Below are positions 47,601 through 60,356 of a DNA stretch of 64,000 nucleotides, one piece after another. The position numbers and the translations under genes were made by a program. Location of the stretch: positions 186,001 through 250,000 of the forward strand of contig QJNS01000010.1 in assembly GCA_004154925.1 (NCBI GenBank). The letters run 5' to 3'. This DNA comes from Monosporascus cannonballus (taxonomy: Eukaryota > Ascomycota > Sordariomycetes > Xylariales). Under the pieces are notes generated by a model. The model did no database searches and was not told where the DNA came from. It saw nothing but the letters and a program-made list of their open reading frames with translations. Within the stretch, counting starts at the first letter, position 1. Each line of letters opens with the position of its first letter.

Positions 47601-50600
47601 GGTATTCAACCTATCTTTGACATGTAAAACTCTTTAAATCTTATATAGTTGTAAGCAAATGGAACCCCCTAAGCCAGTAGAGACCAGTCCCCTCGGCGAA
47701 AGGCCGGGAGTAGCTGCACATATAAACCCTATTACAGAGGTCTCAGCACAGTAGCTGAGACAAAGCCCTTTTACGGGGTCGTGCGGCTAGATAGCTCAAC
47801 AGTGCAGAGGTTGATATCCTTACAATTGCGACGACAGGATGAACAAAGGCAGTTGCTCTCGTGACTCAGGGACTAAGCTTTAACAAAGGCATTCTATCTC
47901 ATTGTCAGGGAGCTAAGGTGGGACCCCTTTTCTAGGTCATAGCGACCCATCAGCGAGGCATCTTCTTCTATATACATAATGGGGGCTTCAGCCCAGATAG
48001 CTGGGGATAGGATTTGCACTAACCACCCACACACTCTACAACGAGTACCCATAGATGATATTTCAATCATAAATAAGTAATAAAGGTTCATAACCAATAC
48101 GGAACTACTCGCCATTTTCTCTCACATTTATAGCGAACGGAATCTCGAAATGGCATCATCAATCGACACTCCCGTCCGCTTGAGTGGGAAAGAAAAGCTA
48201 GCCACAGTGGCGCTTTATGATGGAGCAGAGGCAATAGAGGGTAACTAGAAGATCGATAGGGGTCAGACAAAACATACATACGTATTTGAAGTCATACAGT
48301 GTATTGAATACCATGCACTCGGGGACCTTACCCGCTTATATGTTTATATGGCCGATCAGTTATCACAACATTATTAATCCTGTCATATCGTTTGTGTTTT
48401 AGTGCATAAGCCATTTGGTTCTCGAACGCTTGTATTGAAACGAAGGATCAGTAACTGATCAATAGCTAGAGCGGAGCATGTACTGCCCCGACTTAGGTCA
48501 GTGTAAAAACCTTCTACTGTTAGAAAGGAGGCATGCACAATATACATTCATTACGACCTAATTGTGAGAAGTTATGGGGCTGTCAAGTGACCTTGTGAAA
48601 TAAGGTCATTTTCCAGTAGCCAGCATTTGACACGGAGACTTATAGACAATCAATCAACACTTGCTGCCCGCAGCTGGGTAGCTCTATCCCGGGACGTGGT
48701 TCGTGCACCAAGCTACATAGTTATTCTTCTCGTCCTAAGGACACGCTAGCTGATCCTTTCCGAGTACAACCCACTTGTCTGACCCTACAAAGCTTTCTTG
48801 CGAACGGCAAAACGCAATATTGTTTGCACCATGGTAGGGGTCGGAACCATGCGCATAATGAGGACTAATGCCGGGACCACCAGCATAATCCCTAGAAATA
48901 CCATTATCCCCATACAGAGGCACGGTAGTATGCGGGCATTAGCTGTATACCGGATATTCTTACCATTTTGCAAGTAATTCTTAAAGATATTTCGCTGAGG
49001 TCGCCATCGTTGTCAACTTTACGTTAGGGATATTTTCCTGAATAATTATGGCGCGGTGTTAGTATTGGATTGATGCTGGCGTCAAGGTTAGCGCTATGTA
49101 CCTGCGGCAGTTAAAGGTGGCGCAAAATACTATGCCATCCGCCAGAAGATTTCGCGCCATGTCAGGTACCAGTGGGCTGCGCTAGTAGCCGTCTTATACA
49201 AATTCAGTATAGCCGATACCGGGGTTGTCCTAATGGTACTTCTTAACTAATATGCAGCAGATTGATAACTTTTGTTTTAATCGCTACTAATCTTTAAGAA
49301 AAAAAAAACCCATAACGAGAAATAATTTAAAACAAACTTCCTCTTTTAACAGATACTAACTGGTTATGGAAGTGGCTATATTAGCCCAACATGGAAAAGA
49401 ATGGTGGGCCCAGTAGCGCGGCAGCTTTGACTACCGTGTTACCTCTCGAAATTGACATAAAGCTAATGCAGGCCAAGACAGGCTAACATTACGGAATAGG
49501 CTTAAGGCCAAGAGCTATTCTTTTTCCTTCGAGAGTGGATCAGATGTTATAAATAGAACAACGAATAAAAAGAGAGGGAAAAACTGTTCCGGCCGGGAAT
49601 CTAGATGGTGGAGCGTCTTGGCTTGCATTAGCTTTAGGTCAATTTCGAGAGGCAATACGGTAGATGCGAAAAGTTACCCATAGCAGCATTGTAGCTGGGT
49701 ATGGTTGCCAAGATTACATGATTTTATGGAACCGGATCTCACAATGTACCTACTACTTATGTGGGAGCGGAAAAGATTATTCCACTCCGTAATGCATATC
49801 AGGAGCATTGATCTGGGGATAATGGATGCATAATACGCATAATCTATGTCCTCGCGTGCCATTATGCACAGCAATAACAGGTCTGATCTGTTCTTCCAAC
49901 AAATGCTGCTAGTTGGCAAATCGTGTTATACAATTTTGACGTTTTATGGGGCAATTCTCCTATCCAAGTTAGCGTCGAAAGCGCTCCTGTTATTGCTATG
50001 CATAATTGGCACCCAAGGACATAATGAGCGTCGTGAACTTCCGAACCCTACACCATGGAGAAGCACACTACATTTGCATAGTTTAGCACACAACACTTGG
50101 CTTGGATGTCACCTCCCAGTCCACTTCCTTTACCAGTAGCAAACTTTGAAAGTTAGTCGCTGCCGGTACTGTTAAGCGCAAGAGTTACTCGATAAGCCAC
50201 ACTTTATTCAACTGCCGCCGCTACCATACATTCCTAACAAAGAGCTCAAATGCAGCCGCGGCCCGTCAAATGTCCTTTCTCACGGTTTTTTCTCTAATTG
50301 CCCACCGAGCCAACTGCAACAGCTATAAAAAGCGCCTCCGTCCTCTATAGGAGGAAGTTAAGTATGTTCCGAACAACCATTTGCGATGGACAGAGAGCAC
50401 AAAACTGTTGAAAAGGACAAGCAGCATGCTGGACACATATCTCCTAGTGCGCTTTGATATGGGATTAACCAGCTGCGTAGACTGCTTGAGACGGGCAATA
50501 TTTTCTGACGTCCCTGCCTCCTATGAGGACAGAACGTGGCACCTCCCACAGAGTCATTCTTTGCACGAGATGCCCATACTTCAGGGGCTGATTTGCTGGG

Positions 50601-53015
50601 TCTTTCGAAGTATGTTAAAGTATTGGTGTCGATCTGTTAGCTCCAAGCCACATTTATTGGTTTGAAGTACAGGCTAAACGCCGACCATGTCACAGTGAAG
50701 CAACAACGAGAGAACTTACCTCAAGTGAGCTAGACGCCACAGCGGTTAACTGAGGTTTTGATATATCTATGCCAGCAAAGGTACTACAGCTCTTTTTAAT
50801 TACAGAACAGCTTGTATATTGACATTGTTTACAGCGACGACTGCATTTCTCTCCTTTACAATGGTCGATGTGCGTTCATATTAGCATGTGATGGCCTGCT
50901 CATCGTGGCAGGCTTCTCCATGGTGAAGAATCTGGTGACGGAGACCATACAGCTTCTTTGGCACGTTTGATTGAATTGGCCATGCTACTACAGGTGCTCT
51001 GGAGGCGATGTGAGCCGGTTAATAGCATTCGACGTCTGCCTGAAATCTTCATTAACCCATACCTCACGCTAGCTGCTAAAGCGTACGCCAACATCTCACC
51101 GGGATGGGCTGCTTTACGCAAGGCCTTAGTCCTCTTCATTGAAATTGGCCGGTTTATATTGCCAGAGCCGGAGTTTAGCAACAGGCTGTATGAAATACCC
51201 GAGTTTGCCCGGGATGTCTAGAAGGCCACTGCCCCGGGGTTGGGGGGATCACGGGGGGCATGGGTCGCATACGTCATTCCAAACCGATGCAAAGGATGTA
51301 TATGCCATTACGGGTTAATCCTGTGACATGATTGACGCATCAACGGCGGTACTGGAACGCGGAATGTCATGACTGGTCCGATGTCCAAAAGCGGAGGGGG
51401 TAGTGCGGAAACTGTACTAGAATAGACGAAGGCGGCATCGAGGATATAGATGACTTTCTTAGCGGGAAAAGGGAAGGAAAAGAAAAAAGCCTAACGGCAA
51501 GCAACGAATCGGATTAATCGGCCTAGTTAATACGGGGGATCCCCTCAGGAACACGCATAGAAACCCGCTGCTCACTGCCATAGGCGTCGCTGATACATTC
51601 CTTGGCTCAATTATTTATTATGCCACTGTAGGGTATTCTGTACACGCATGCATACAAGCACACCACAATACAGAGCCGATACTTGGTAACTACATCTAAT
51701 AGCCAGCTGGCAACCTCGTCTGGAGGTCATGGCTAGCCTTCCATTATACCGAAGACAAAGAAGGGGTTGGGGGGGTTTCACCCCATATCACGTACCCGGC
51801 ATGGGGAAACATTGACGCCCAGATATGAACGGGATAAGTCTTAATAATTAGCTGAAAGCTAAAGGTGATTAATAACAGACGTTCATGATTTTCAGGCCGT
51901 CATACTACTAAATTAAATCTAAACCGGAGGTCCCGAGATCCCCGGTCGAGCTACCAGCTCGGGAATCTGAGACGCATATGCTAGACTCAAGTAGCATTTT
52001 ACTCTGGCGCTCGTATAACATGCGAGTATACAGACGGGGTGCATATTTTCCGCTGCGGTATGAAGGCGTGGCAAGCTGGGAGATCGCGGATATGCTCACC
52101 GTCGAAGATATCAGCTGCATCTCGGCGACTTTTCGGTGATTTGCAAGCCTCCGGAATTCCAATTGTTGGGGATACGGTACGAATTCTGGCTACGACGCGG
52201 GATCTCGAAGGCTGACGAACGTTGGTTCAATCTAAGACAGGTTACCGTCCCTGCTATGAAATCTAATAGTGCCCTGCTATAGTGCGGGGCCTAACATTTT
52301 CGATACTAGTATTCGATAGTTAAAACTTTCCCGCCGTGGTTACAGTGTTACGTGTACATTTTGCGGCTGAGCTCTGACGATCACGAACCGAAGAAGTTAG
52401 AGCGATGTGTTCTTTGGAGAAACTATCTTGGTATAGTTGATCTAACCTAGTAATGTGGAGATGGCTACGTTACTGGCCCATAAGTCCATTGGCGCCGAGA
52501 ATCCCATGCACTACTATGGTAACCCCAGTATACGCTAAGCCCTAGCTAGATTAAAACTTGCGGTAAGGTTATACCCTCCTCAATCCATGTTTAAACCGTT
52601 TTCATAAAGGCTATTCAGGCAACATCACTGTCGCTTTCGCAGTGCTCCTATGTCTACTGTCACCCTTTATTGAGGATATTCACGGCCCAGGTCAACGGAT
52701 GCATAGATCGATGATCATCGGCAATATCGCGCACTCTCCAGTACTAGGTGCCTCTTGGGGTGTTGTATGTAATCTAATGGTGTCCCACCAGAGTGTGGAG
52801 CCTCACTTTTTCCGGCACTATAAGACTCGACACCTGCGCTACTACTCACAGCGCCGGTGTGGCGCCGCCATCGACGACGGACAAGCCAACTATTCGGAGA
52901 TGCGTTGATGCTCTGACGATCGAAATTACAGTTGTTCATTCCTCAATGGATGGAAGGCCACGATGGCTGGCAAACGCTGGCCAGGGATGAAGCATCGTCG
53001 GTGTCCTTTCCCAAG
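44611..53015. other. Long interval without a supported gene
   Basis: About 8.4 kb of ordinary base composition (not the AT-rich, RIP-like kind). All open frames are under about 125 codons, lack domain sense and mostly overlap one another. Two of the better-looking ones, 47068-47433 (+) and 50958-51221 (+), have no start or splice context that makes a gene. No LTR pair, terminal inverted repeat or tRNA was recognised by eye. It may contain long regulatory DNA, non-coding transcripts or old gene relics. Confidence 0.45.
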
Positions 53016-53023
53016 TATATAAG
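53016..53023 (+). promoter_or_regulatory. TATA box of the hydrophobin gene
   Basis: TATATAAG, about 150 bases before the hydrophobin ATG. It is followed by a pyrimidine- and CATC-rich leader (ACCATCATCAC...CTCTCTCAAGC) of the kind seen in strongly expressed fungal genes. Confidence 0.65.
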
Positions 53024-53174
53024 ACCGGCCAGTCGCCGTCCCCGAGTCGATTTTACCTTCACCATCATCACTATCGCAAGCATCGGCATCCAAAGCATTC
53101 TCTCACATCTCCAACGATCTCTCTCAAGCTCGCTTCTACAGCCCTAAACGAAAAACCCCAACCCCTCGTTCAAA

Positions 53175-53723
53175 ATGCATTTCTCCACCGCCCTTCTCAC
53201 ACTCGTCGCTGGCGCTCTGGCTATGCCCCGTGAGCCGGCCGCCATCCCTCGCAGTATCACCGTCCGCGATGCCAGCAACACTTGCGGCGAGGATCTTACA
53301 CTCAGCTGCTGCAACGACGTTGACCAGAGCGGTGACTCCATCAACGAGGCCAACGGTATCCTGGGCGGCTTGCTCCAGGGTGCTCTGCAGGGGGGCGAAC
53401 TCGGCCTCTTCTCCGGCTGCTCCGAGATAACCGTCCCTGTTGGTGGTAAGTCGAGAAAATAACCCCTCCGTATCGGAAAGTGGGAGACTAAGAAGGCACA
53501 GTCCTCGGCGGTGCTGTTGGTGATCTGCTCAACAGCAAGTGCAAGCAGAGCGTTGCTTGTTGCCAGGACAATGACGTCAACCAGGTGAGCCGGCCTTCAC
53601 AGCAATATCCATCTTCATCACTAACGGTACGCATAGGGGGGCAATAACGTTGGTGGCAATGGCAATATCAATATCAATCCCAATGTCAACCTCCCTTGCA
53701 TCGGGATCGGTAGCATCCTGTAA
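53175..53723 (+). CDS. Class I hydrophobin
   Basis: Small secreted amphipathic protein that coats aerial hyphae and spores. Exons 53175-53445, 53502-53584 and 53637-53723 give 146 aa. The signal peptide is HFSTALLTLVAGALA; the following AMPREP...PRS could be a propeptide. Eight Cys in the hydrophobin order: C37, C45-C46, C82, C104, C110-C111, C139. Spacing is 7, 35, 21, 5 and 27; the X5 before the second Cys pair is the class I pattern. The last loop (27 residues) is longer than usual and Asn/Gly-rich (GGNNVGGNGNININPNVN); most of it is encoded by exon 3. Splice sites (GTAAGT, GTGAGC; CACAG, CATAG) keep the Cys pattern exactly. Confidence 0.95.
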
Positions 53724-54807
53724 ATGCGGACTCCTCACGGGGGCATGAGAGATTGTATGGAGATGTAATGTTCGGAGAGTATAATTGTTTAGCTAGCACT
53801 ATGGTTAGACCCCGGGAAATCCAACTTTAATTCACTCATTCAAGCCAGCTTGTTTCCCAATCGCATCTCAGTGAAGCCTCTAAGGGGCGGCCTTCTTGAT
53901 TCCATCGACGCCCCCCAAATTTTCTTGTAGTCATCTGAACTTGACCTTGTGATATCCACGAGTTTTTGTGCCGGTAAAAGAAGAGGTTGTTGATATTTTA
54001 CCCCTTCTAGTGTGGTCCCAGTGACCCACTTATAAGGGCGCTACTTCCACATATCGAGTTGACGACCACAGGACGTCAGTACTAACAATTTTAAGTTACT
54101 GCTAGCCCGCGCAATGCCTTGAAACGGAAACGTTAGCTACTAAAGGTCTTAAAGGGCTAGATGTATCGGTTTTGGATGGAGCTGATTGGGTCAGATTTAG
54201 CGAATACAAATGAGACTTGGCGTAGCTGCACAAAATTGTTGTGATGAGACCTTGTGGCCGTCCAGCAGATAAGCGTTCACCCCCCAATAATTAGAAGGAA
54301 GGGCATTAATAATTCATTTTATTTATTGAGGTTACTGCCAATTGCCAGTTAAGTTGAACTTTTGTTTTCCATTCTGTGCTACCACTTTCCCTGGCATAGG
54401 GCCGGGCTCTGACCGGAGTAGGTGCGCCATCAACCGAACACTGAAAGCCACAGCTCCCGAAAGATAATGGTCCTTGGATACCCCTGACCCGACGCCCTAT
54501 TAAGAAGATCACCTTTGTCATTAGGTTACAATGACTAGATTGTCCGAATTTCTCGATAATTTTGCTGCTTTTTATCGTATCAACATTTTCGAGAACAGAA
54601 GTTAGAGGTCCTTACCGGAATTTCCTTTAAAAGTATCTCTTTTCTTTTCCTTTCCCTTTTTAAGAAAGGAAAATATCTTGTACATACGTGCTAAAATCTT
54701 AAACTTACTGTGACCGAGCATGGGACACCTATCCTATGCAGTTACAAGTCTCTTTCAGGACGACCGTGGCTTTGTTTACTGTTGTACCTCCGGAGACAGG
54801 CCAACAA
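53724..54807. other. Spacer after the hydrophobin gene
   Basis: About 1.1 kb, 3' flank of the hydrophobin gene. No coding region or repeat recognised. Confidence 0.5.
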
Positions 54808-55681
54808 TCAAGCTCGAATATACCGGATGCTAAACAGCTTGACCTCGAAACCAAGGCGCGTGAGGTATTTAACAGTGTTGGTAAGTGCCTTCGCCGGTCC
54901 AGTGCTAGTATCACCGATAGGCCTTCTAGGCAGGAACTCGGTGGAGATGACGAGCCTGCAACTCTCAGGATCTTCCTGAAGAAGAGGACCGTCGCTGGCG
55001 GTGTGCCGCTGTCCGATCACCTCTCTACGTGCCGGAAGTACCTCGTCATAGATATAGTCGAGAATACCGACATGCACATAGGCTATCGCCTCGTCTTTGT
55101 TCGAAAATGGCCCGTCATCCATGACTACATTGTACTTGGACCCAGGACCGAAATTGTAGAAGCATGTCGTCCGAATCTGGCCATCATCAGCATGCAATGC
55201 TTGAAGACTGATCCGGACCATTAGCGACCGCTTGTTGTTCAGAGCCGCAAGATGATGCGGATGCTTTGCCGCGTATCTGGGGATCCGCTTTGCCAACCAA
55301 GTAGGAGAGTTGACAAGTCTGGCAGTAGGAAACGCGGTCTCTCCAGAGGAATATTTCGGATGTGCCGGGCTCATCAGGCCTATTATGAGGCATCTGTACA
55401 AATGTAAGTTGCGGGTCGGCATCCGGCGTGAAATACGCATCAACGCCAAGTAAAGGCTTCACATCTCGGTTGCTCTGCTCAGGGCCGCGCTTGTTGCCAT
55501 CCAACTCCTCATGCTTCCTGCGAAACAGGGTTGAGAGCTTGCGGAAGATTCTTCTAGTCTTCGCCAAGAGTGACTTATCTTCGAGCACGGGGACGGGGGG
55601 ATCCGGTCCATCCATGACCACCGAGTGCCTGATGTGGCTCAACGAGGGATTATTGGGGTTAGTGAAGTCTCCAGGAGGCAT
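54808..55681 (-). pseudogene. Unrecognised gene, probably frame-shifted
   Basis: A reading frame starting at ATG 55681 (MPPGDFTNPNNP) contains a basic segment (TRRIFRKLSTLFRRKHEE), then FLWRDRVSYCQTCQLSYLVGK, and stops at 55187. A second frame on the same strand, open from 55449 to 54808, looks coding from about 55310 onward (AAKHPHHLAALNNKRSL, TTCFYNFGPGSKYNVVMDD, EFLPRR). Joining them needs a single-base slip around 55300-55315; no good intron is seen there. No signal peptide, membrane segment or known domain is recognised. The opposite strand also has an open frame (54736-55224), so strand choice is not certain. It may be a lineage-specific gene that has decayed. Confidence 0.35.
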
Positions 55682-57025
55682 ATTGACGCGGTGAGGCGGA
55701 TAGTCTTCTAAAGTACTGTGGTTGATGATTCTGATTGCTGGTGAGTGAGGATTGTTAATCGTTTCGGAAGTGAGTGAATATGATCATGTGGGGAGAACAT
55801 CTCTTTCAGCCAAGGGGGGTCTCACCTGATATATATCATCGTAACATCTCGGCAGGGGATTAACAGACGGTATGGTCCGTAACATTTACACTCTCGCTGT
55901 TATTGGCCGCTACAGCTGTTGGAAAATACGCTCATAAGACATGGTTTCGCCATTTCTCTACTGGAACTCACAAATCTATATAATTTACATTTCACCTAGA
56001 ACGTTCTGGTGTCTCATTCCCCAGGGTCAGTGCTGTATATGCCTGAACAATTCTACTATAGAAATGGATGGTTCGAAACCGGGACAGCTCTAGAACATAC
56101 TCTAGTTACTCGACTGCCCAGTCGCATCAAGACATACCAACCCTATTGTATAACAATGTCGGTGATTCTGGGACTTCTCTAAGACATGATCTAGCTGCTT
56201 TATTCTCGAACATTTCTATGGATTACTATCCAGTATCACGACTCGTTTCGTTAACGCGATGTTATAACTTCAATCCATGTTATATCTCGCCAAACTCTTC
56301 GTCATCCTCCATAGACTGCCGTATCATCTAGTGGCATGCGAATTCTGCTTATTATCATGAATAGCTAGGCACGTAAGCTCACTGTGGGCCATAGCGAGCC
56401 TTTTGGACGCAAGTCCGAACGCTACGTCCGTGTTAGTTACGTCATGCCCGAACTAAAAGGAGAAGTAGGGACTACCGTTATATTCTGATGGCCACAGGGA
56501 AAATGATTGTGAAATTAAAGAAATCGGCATCTCTATGTTGCATCTGAAAACCTAGGAGCGTCAACACGCGAATATCGAAACAATTTCCTATTTCGGTAAA
56601 AGAGTTACGGCTTGGCGTATCGTCTTGAGTGGGTCATCGTAGGGATCACTGACCTTCCCGAGGCGCGTCATCGTCGTGTAATTCCCCCATACTTCCTTTC
56701 GTACCTGAATACTTAAGTACGTATCCGATGTATCTTGAGCGTTAAGAGAATCCACGCGATGTTCGTCAACCAAGTCAGCGATGCCTATTTTAACTACGAA
56801 CATTTCAGATCCTTGCTGATTGGCATCCATTAAATGGGCCGGAGTTAGACTAGTGCCTGTGTGAATTGGCTTATTTGGGACACTGCAACGCAACGCAAGA
56901 AGGTTCAGGGTGCAAAATGGCGTACATATGCTGCAACTCAGGGAGTGAATTGGAGCCAGATTCTGTCTCCTATGCGATAGAACAGAGTGCAAGCGAGGAA
57001 GGGGATGGGCGAATCTACATAAGCG
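55682..57025. other. Gene-free interval
   Basis: About 1.3 kb between the broken gene on the left and the 2OG-oxygenase pseudogene on the right. No supported gene, repeat or RNA. A tRNA-like B-box string at 56069 does not fold. Confidence 0.5.
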
Positions 57026-59938
57026 ATGTGGAAGGAGGACCTCGGGACATGCCTCGACGCCATAGGAACGACCGGAGACTTCGCCGCGTGCAAAGGATAC
57101 TCGGCCTTCGTTAACCCGGGGCCTAGAGGTGGCCGGTATCCCGATCCCGCTGCCGCTGACCGCGCATGACGCGCAGGCCATCCGGGCCGCGTGCAGGCGG
57201 GCGCCGTACGGCAAGGGCGAGGCGACGCTCGTGGACGAGTCGGTGCGGAAGACCTGGGAGCTGGGGCGCGACGAGTTCCGCCTCGCGAACCAGCCGGACT
57301 GGGATGCGTTCGTGGTGAACGCGCTGCTCCGTGACCTCGCGGTACGGGCCCTGGAAATGCCGTCGTCCGGCGTCCGCGCGGAGCCGTACAAGCTCCTGCT
57401 CTACGAGGAGGGTTCCTTCTTCAGGAGGCACAAGGACTCGGAGAAGGCCCCAGGGATGGTCGGCACGCTGGTAGTCTGCCTCCCCGCGAGGCACGACGGC
57501 GGCGACGTCCGTCTCTCGCACGCCGGGAAGAGTCGCATGTTTGCGACGAGCCGGACCTCGGCTTACGGCCTCACGGCCCTCGCCTGGTTTTCCGATGTCA
57601 CTCATGAGATCACGCAGGTAACATCTGATTAAAGATTGGTGCTCACGTACAATATCATCCAGACGGGAGGCCCAAGAAAATTTGCTGGATCCTTGGCCGA
57701 ACAGCTTCAGAAGGCTATATCGGAATGGAGAGGGAAGCACAATAGCACTAAGAGGTTGTTTTACTGCTTGGAGCACCAATATACGCGGTCGAGCCTGAGC
57801 CTGGAGAACCTCAAGGGACGCGATCATGAGGTCTGCCATACCCTGTACAGTCTATGCCTTGAAAACGGGTTCTATCTTCTCTTTGTCTACCTAACTCTAA
57901 AAAAGAAGAAGGGTATTACGGAGATGAAGGAAAATCTCTGACGATTAACTCAATCCACGGGCGTGATGGATCCCTGATCGCCGAGAACCTTGATGTCGAG
58001 CCGGAGGAAGTCATCGGGAACAATCCATACGAAGATGGGCCTTCAGGAGACCCAGGCAGCGGAGTTTGAGGGGGAATATACCGGTAATGAGGGCATGCCT
58101 AACACTCTTCGCTACCACGATACCGTAGGTATCTTTGCTCATTGCCAGCCACATGACTATAAGAAGCTAACATACGTTCCGAGGCCGCTATGATTGTCTC
58201 GAGGGAGTATCACTACGGGATTTTGGATGAAGAGGACGGCGACGGACACGCAATATACTGGGTCATCCAACCAAACTTGACCAAAGACAGTACTGATGCG
58301 AGCTCTTGCAACTGTGATCTCAAAATAATAAACAGAATACTCGATTCCCCCAGGCGACTCGACCACACGGTCTTGTCTGACATGTATCGATGGGCCGTGG
58401 AGTCGAAGCTTAAAGATCTGTTGCGCAGGGTCGTTCGCGCATCCGTCGCCATATCTGCAGTTGACGAACTTCTCATCACGATATCAGAGCTTATCAAGAG
58501 ATTACAAGGTTGAATTGTCGCCGAAGCCAGACTGGGACGCCTTGTATGCCTTTCTGGACCTTCCCTCCGAGATTAGAATATTCACTAGCGGTCACTCAGG
58601 TTGGGCGGATATGGATCTTCTGTCCGGGGCCTTTCGGAATTTTCTTCTGTCTACCGCAAGGTCGATTCTTTGCTGGGACATGATGATCTAAGGGAATCCT
58701 TGAGAGGCTGCTGGTCGTCCGTCGAAGAGCGGAAATTCGAGTCCGAGGAGTCTCTCGACCTCGAGGACCCTGATTTCGTCATGGAGTTGATAACTGCCCA
58801 TTCTGCGGATTCGGGATGGGTTCAGTCTAGGTGAGCCTCTATTCTACCTCATCTCTGTGCCTGCTACGTCGCAGCCAAGCGGTCGAATAACCCTCGACTT
58901 CTGTCTCCTGTCCGTAAAGATACATCGAGCAGCGCAGGAACCACGAGCGAACTAACGCAATGCTCTCCAGCCTAATCCCAAAGCTATCGGACCGCGGAAC
59001 AAAACCCCTTCTCTACGCCCTCGTTGAGCGACTGGCAAATGCAAATCGAGACGGAGCGCTCGAACACGCCGTCGCGATCACCAAGGACCTTGTGGAGTCC
59101 GCGCAATCCAAGCTCACCCTCGAGACGGCCGACTTCTTCGTCCCGAAGTGGGACCGCAACCGCAACTTCACGGGACGGCAGTCGACCGACTTCGCGCGGT
59201 GCATCGAGCACTGCCTGCAGCTCGGCCTGGGGCCGCAAGCCGAGCGGCTTCTCGGGGCCAGCAGCCAGGACCCGTCGCTGAACGAGGGGCGTCCGAGCAG
59301 TCACCCCGTGGACGTCGGGGCCGTGGAGGAGCTGCTGGGCGCGCTCGCGTCGTCGCTGCCGCGGTACGGGGTGCCGCCGTTCGGGTGTGTTGGGGACCTG
59401 TTCGCGACCCTGCTGCGCACGTACGTCTACGCCGACGCGCCGACGCCCCCGCGGCGGCTTCCGGGCTGGGCGCACCGGCCGCGGGGGTGCGGGTGCGAGG
59501 ACTGCCGGGACCTGGACCGGTTCCTGGGCGCCGCGGACGAGAATGTGGGCCGGTTCAGCGTCAACAAGGAGAAGCGACAACACATCGAATACCGCCTGCC
59601 GAGATACTACGATAAATCGAGGGAGATCTTTAGTTGCAGCCTCGACCAAGAGCGGAAGCCCTGCACGCTGGTCGTCACCAAGGTGCGCCAGGGCCGTGAA
59701 TTCGAGGAGGACGCCAGGGAGTATCGCGAGAGGCTCGAGCGGTTCGAGCAGTGCGTGCGGCCCTTGCGTCTGGAGTACGTCGAGCAGTCGATGGGCTGGG
59801 CTCCGCTACCGCGAGCTGGTGATGCTCGAGAACCTGCAGGACTCGGAGGGCGGGACGCAGCTCGACGAGCGCGATAACAAGAGGAAGGCGGGTGAACTAG
59901 TGGACGATCCGTCATCGAAGAGACTCCGTCTAAGTTAA
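57026..59938 (+). pseudogene. Large fungal 2OG-Fe(II) oxygenase gene with multiple lesions
   Basis: The N-terminal part (57129-57632) matches the fungal 2-oxoglutarate/iron dioxygenase (prolyl-hydroxylase-like) proteins of roughly 1000 aa. It has KTWEL, EPYKLLLYEEG, an iron-binding HKD (57429-57437), GTLVVCLPA and WFSDVTHEI with the distal His (57603-57605). The likely start is ATG 57026 (MWKEDLGTC). Lesions read directly: a one-base slip near 57120 between FVNPG and LEVAGIP; an in-frame TAA at 57630-57632 with family sequence (RLVLTYNIIQTGG) continuing in the same frame; a frame change at the A-rich run 57897-57911; another near 58045-58062 before EYTGNEG; one near 58500; one near 58627; and one near 59805 before the Arg/Lys-rich end (stop at 59936-59938). 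Introns near 58122-58186 and 58832-58920 look real. The long last exon (58921 onward) is still open for about 300 codons. The total damage rules out a working full-length protein. Confidence 0.82.
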
Positions 59939-60356
59939 TACCGCGCTGGGTGCCTCCTGGGTGGAGGCACTAAGTAGGGGTAGATATTTGTACATTAAAG
60001 AATGGCAAACACTATGGGATAAGACCATCTACATGAATCCGCACTACCGGCCTCGCGGATGAGTGATAAGAGCACTCAGCTGAGACACCTCGGAAGCCAA
60101 ACGAATTGCGCCGCCCCATGCATGCCGACGACACCTCCAAATCCAGTAAATTCGGGCTATCCATTCAAACATCGCTCTTGCCGGCCGTGAAACGTAACTA
60201 GACATTGGGAACTCGCTAGGCTGTTTCCATCACCACCGAAAGAAATGCACTTTTAGTCCTATCTCCGAATCCTAGATTTGTACAGTTCCCGAGTTTCCCA
60301 GCGGACTCCTCAATCTTACAAAGCAGCCCAGGGTCGAAATGGAGACCTTTCGACTG
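59939..60356. other. Convergent 3' spacer
   Basis: About 0.4 kb between the 3' ends of the 2OG-oxygenase pseudogene (+) and the zinc-cluster gene (-). Nothing else is recognised. Confidence 0.6.

Noticed and set aside
50958..51221. 87-codon frame with protein-like composition (NPYLTLAAKAYANIS)
   Set aside because: The upstream frame closes at once, no splice partner or family was recognised; could be a relic but is not callable.
56068..56085. tRNA B-box-like string GGTTCGAAACC
   Set aside because: The flanking bases do not form a T-stem, and no A-box, anticodon arm or acceptor stem is found upstream.
56588..57391. 267-codon open frame on the - strand
   Set aside because: It overlaps the N-terminal part of the 2OG-oxygenase pseudogene, whose + strand shows clear family motifs; no domain on the minus strand.
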